53,578 bases of DNA. Source: Flavicella sp963932955 (lineage in GTDB: Bacteria > Bacteroidota > Bacteroidia > Flavobacteriales > Flavobacteriaceae). Location: the NCBI GenBank assembly GCA_963932955.1, contig CAWVRK010000013.1, positions 1-53,578 on the forward strand, written 5' to 3'. Position 1 is the stretch's first letter, and each line of letters opens with the position of its first letter. A model generated the notes under the pieces. The model was not told where the DNA came from. It made no database searches and was given only the letters and a program-made list of their open reading frames with translations. The translations under genes and the position numbers were made by a program. This document shows, one piece after another, positions 51,971 through 53,578 of the stretch.

Positions 51971-52792
51971 ATGGATTTGAAGCAGATTCCCAAAATAAAA
52001 CACACGGAGCATGGTAATTTTTTTCTTTTGGCAGGCCCCTGTGCCATCGAAGGAGAGGAAATGGCTATGCGCATTGCAGAACGCTTGGTAGCAGTGACTG
52101 ACAAACTCAAAATCCCTTTGGTATTTAAAGGAAGTTACAAAAAGGCCAACCGATCTCGCATCGATAGTTTTACGGGCATCGGAGACGAAAAGGCACTCAA
52201 AATACTCAGCAAGGTTTCGGAAGCCTTTGACATTCCCACAGTGACAGACATCCACACCAACGAGGATGCAGCCCTGGCAGCCGCCTATGTGGATGTCTTA
52301 CAGATACCTGCCTTTTTGGTCCGTCAAACCGATTTGCTAGTCGCTGCTGCAAAAACCGGCAAGGTCATCAATCTCAAGAAAGGACAGTTTATGAGCCCCG
52401 GAGCGATGCAACATGCCGTACAAAAAGTAAAAGACAGCGGCAATGACAAAGCGTGGATCACTGACCGAGGGACCATGTTTGGCTACCAAGACATGGTGGT
52501 CGATTTTCGCGGCATTCCGGAGATGCAAGCTTTTGCACCGACGGTTTTGGACGTGACCCATTCGCTGCAACAACCCAACCAAAGCAGTGGTGTGACTGGA
52601 GGAAGACCTGACATGATTGAAACCATTGCGAGAGCGGGCATCGCTGTTGGCGTAGACGGTTTGTTTTTGGAAACGCATTTTGATCCTGCAAATGCCAAAT
52701 CCGACGGCGCCAATATGTTGGACCTCCAACATTTGGAAAAGCTATTGACAAATTTGGTGGCGATTCGCAAAACCATCAACAAGTTGCATTAA
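51971..52792 (+). CDS. kdsA: KDO-8-phosphate synthase, metal-dependent class
   Basis: Condenses phosphoenolpyruvate and arabinose 5-phosphate to KDO 8-phosphate, for lipopolysaccharide core. The 273 residues include LLAGPCAIEGEE, PLVFKGSYKKANRSRIDSFT, KKGQFMSPGAMQHAV and the DVTHSLQQPN region. Cys24 in AGPCAIE is the ligand that marks the metal-dependent class (Aquifex type), where metal-independent enzymes such as that of E. coli carry Asn. Its TAA overlaps the stop codon of the convergent gene. Confidence 0.96.
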   Translation: MDLKQIPKIKHTEHGNFFLLAGPCAIEGEEMAMRIAERLVAVTDKLKIPLVFKGSYKKANRSRIDSFTGIGDEKALKILSKVSEAFDIPTVTDIHTNEDAALAAAYVDVLQIPAFLVRQTDLLVAAAKTGKVINLKKGQFMSPGAMQHAVQKVKDSGNDKAWITDRGTMFGYQDMVVDFRGIPEMQAFAPTVLDVTHSLQQPNQSSGVTGGRPDMIETIARAGIAVGVDGLFLETHFDPANAKSDGANMLDLQHLEKLLTNLVAIRKTINKLH

Positions 52793-53031
52793 GCTCTTTT
52801 TGGAGGAGGATTGCTTTGCTTTTTGATTTTGTGTACTAAGTATTCCAACCCATTTAGTTTGAGTTCGTAAACCAATCCCAAAAGTGTGCCTATTTTTCCT
52901 TTTGGAAATCCTTTGCTGTGGTACCAAACAATATACGGTTCGGGCAGATCAATAAGATCGACACCTTTGAATTTACCATAAGGCATCTGGGTGTGGGCGA
53001 GGGTTTTTAAAACGTCTTTTGGGTCTTGCAT
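52789..53031 (-). CDS. DUF3820 family protein
   Basis: An 80-residue protein with the family core MPYGKFKGVDLIDLPEPYIV and KGFPKGKIGTLLGLVYELKL. No function is known with certainty; some members are named quorum-sensing-regulated factors without biochemical proof. The stop codon is on the opposite strand of kdsA's, the two sharing the palindrome TTAA. Confidence 0.85.
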   Translation of the reverse strand: MQDPKDVLKTLAHTQMPYGKFKGVDLIDLPEPYIVWYHSKGFPKGKIGTLLGLVYELKLNGLEYLVHKIKKQSNPPPKRA

Positions 53032-53111
53032 TTGGTTTCTTACAAATTCTCGGTACTGCGAATATATTCGAATTAACGCAAAGAGATCGACTCAAATCCT
53101 TATTATTTTCT

Positions 53112-53119
53112 TAATTTTG
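53112..53119 (+). promoter_or_regulatory. -7 element for ssrA
   Basis: TAATTTTG is a full TAnnTTTG match, 20 bases before the first G of the mature tmRNA. A short 5' leader removed by RNase P is expected. No TTG lies at the right distance. Confidence 0.4.
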
Positions 53120-53139
53120 CAAAACCAATCACATGTATT

Positions 53140-53528
53140 GGGGACGACTGGTTTTGACAGCGAGATCAATCAATATGTAAGCATGCCGAGCAAGGAAACA
53201 GACCTCGTAAAACTTTGTTTCACTTTTTTACACGGCGAAGATAACTACGCTTTAGCTGCTTAATCCGAATCACAGTAGGATTGGCCTAGTCTCACAAGGT
53301 GAGAAAGCTTTACACCTCCGGAAAGCCTTGAATTTCGGCGTTCCACTCAGAGGTGTCGTAAATGGAATTCTAGGAACGGCAAGCTTCGGTGCCCTTCCGA
53401 AATAAAGAAGATAAGTCTTGCGTAGCTTGTTTTTAAGCGGCTCAAGATCGAAAATTAATTAAAAACTACGCATGTAGAAAGCCTTGCGATTGCTTGTTTG
53501 GACCCGGGTTCGATTCCCGGCGTCTCCA
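53140..53528 (+). ncRNA. ssrA: Transfer-messenger RNA (tmRNA)
   Basis: The 5' end GGGGACGACTGGTTTTGACA and the 3' end GGGTTCGATTCCCGGCGTCTCC are the tRNA-like halves of a one-piece tmRNA. GGGGACG pairs with CGTCTCC to form the acceptor stem, with a G-U at the third pair, and the TPsiC arm is canonical. The tag frame is 53234-53263, encoding GEDNYALAA then TAA; the ALAA end is the degron read by Clp proteases. The CCA end is not encoded (the stem is followed by ACG), so it must be added enzymatically. tmRNA rescues ribosomes stalled on broken mRNAs. Confidence 0.95.
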
Positions 53529-53539
53529 CGATGAAGCGA

Positions 53540-53555
53540 CCTGATACCCATCAGG
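53540..53555 (+). terminator. Short hairpin after ssrA
   Basis: CCTGAT and ATCAGG pair around ACCC, 11 bases after the tmRNA 3' end. The next bases are ATTAAAAAC, not a T-run, so it is at best a weak terminator or a 3'-processing boundary. Confidence 0.35.
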
Positions 53556-53578
53556 ATTAAAAACAGAAAATCTGCCAA

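Noticed and set aside
52991..53263. A 90-codon plus-strand frame ending in ALAA
   Set aside because: Its end is the tmRNA tag; the rest runs through the ssrA promoter and the tRNA-like part, so it is not a protein gene.
53497..53528. A tRNA-like TPsiC arm and acceptor end
   Set aside because: It is the 3' half of ssrA, pairing with the GGGGACG 5' end, not a separate tRNA gene.

Overview
The window is chromosomal DNA from a member of the Bacteroidota, almost certainly family Flavobacteriaceae. Three things support this: the protein sequences (ClpC with a UVR motif, flavobacterial Fdt, RarA and CtlX homologues), gene starts without Shine-Dalgarno sequences, and repeated promoters of the Bacteroidota type (TTG, 17-23 bases, TAnnTTTG). 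No phage, insertion sequence, CRISPR array or rRNA operon is visible. GC content looks moderate, near 40 percent by eye.

Bases 1-13157 hold housekeeping genes. They are a truncated TPR protein gene behind gyrA, divergent clpC, the hydrolase ctlX with a decayed arginine-deiminase-superfamily partner upstream, citrate synthase gltA, enolase eno, carbamoyl-phosphate synthase small subunit carA, and a TMTC-like membrane/TPR protein overlapping the start of carA.

Bases 13158-30560 are one ribosomal protein supercluster on the minus strand. In transcription order it is rpsL-rpsG-fusA-rpsJ-rplC-D-W-B-rpsS-rplV-rpsC-rplP-rpmC-rpsQ-rplN-X-E-rpsN-H-rplF-R-rpsE-rpmD-rplO-secY-infA-rpmJ-rpsM-K-D-rpoA-rplQ. 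A near-perfect promoter starts it and an intrinsic terminator ends it. Most junctions are only a few bases. The wide junctions (rpsL/rpsG, rpsJ/rplC, rpsN/rpsH, rpsK/rpsD, rpoA/rplQ) each carry a predicted RNA structure, several of which pair fully only as minus-strand RNA because of G-U pairs. These are candidate internal regulators of the cluster and are the most interesting signal in the window.

Bases 30561-36250 hold an Omp85-type outer-membrane protein, rRNA methyltransferase rlmB, a rhomboid protease, the replication-fork ATPase rarA and a secreted protein of unknown role.

Bases 36234-46542 are a surface-polysaccharide locus. It has a dTDP-sugar ketoisomerase (FdtA-like) and aminotransferase (FdtB-like), a FemAB/GNAT-like acyltransferase, a Wzx-type flippase, a glycosyltransferase, a multi-spanning membrane protein, an MBOAT O-acyltransferase with an SGNH-like partner, and a polysaccharide-deacetylase-fold protein that seems to lack its metal ligands. 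Together they suggest synthesis, export and acylation of a glycan containing a 3-amino-3,6-dideoxyhexose.

Bases 46674-53578 return to housekeeping: radC, the potassium uptake pair trkA-trkH, a Mpl-like Mur ligase, the KDO-8-phosphate synthase kdsA, a DUF3820 protein, and the tmRNA gene ssrA, whose encoded tag is GEDNYALAA.
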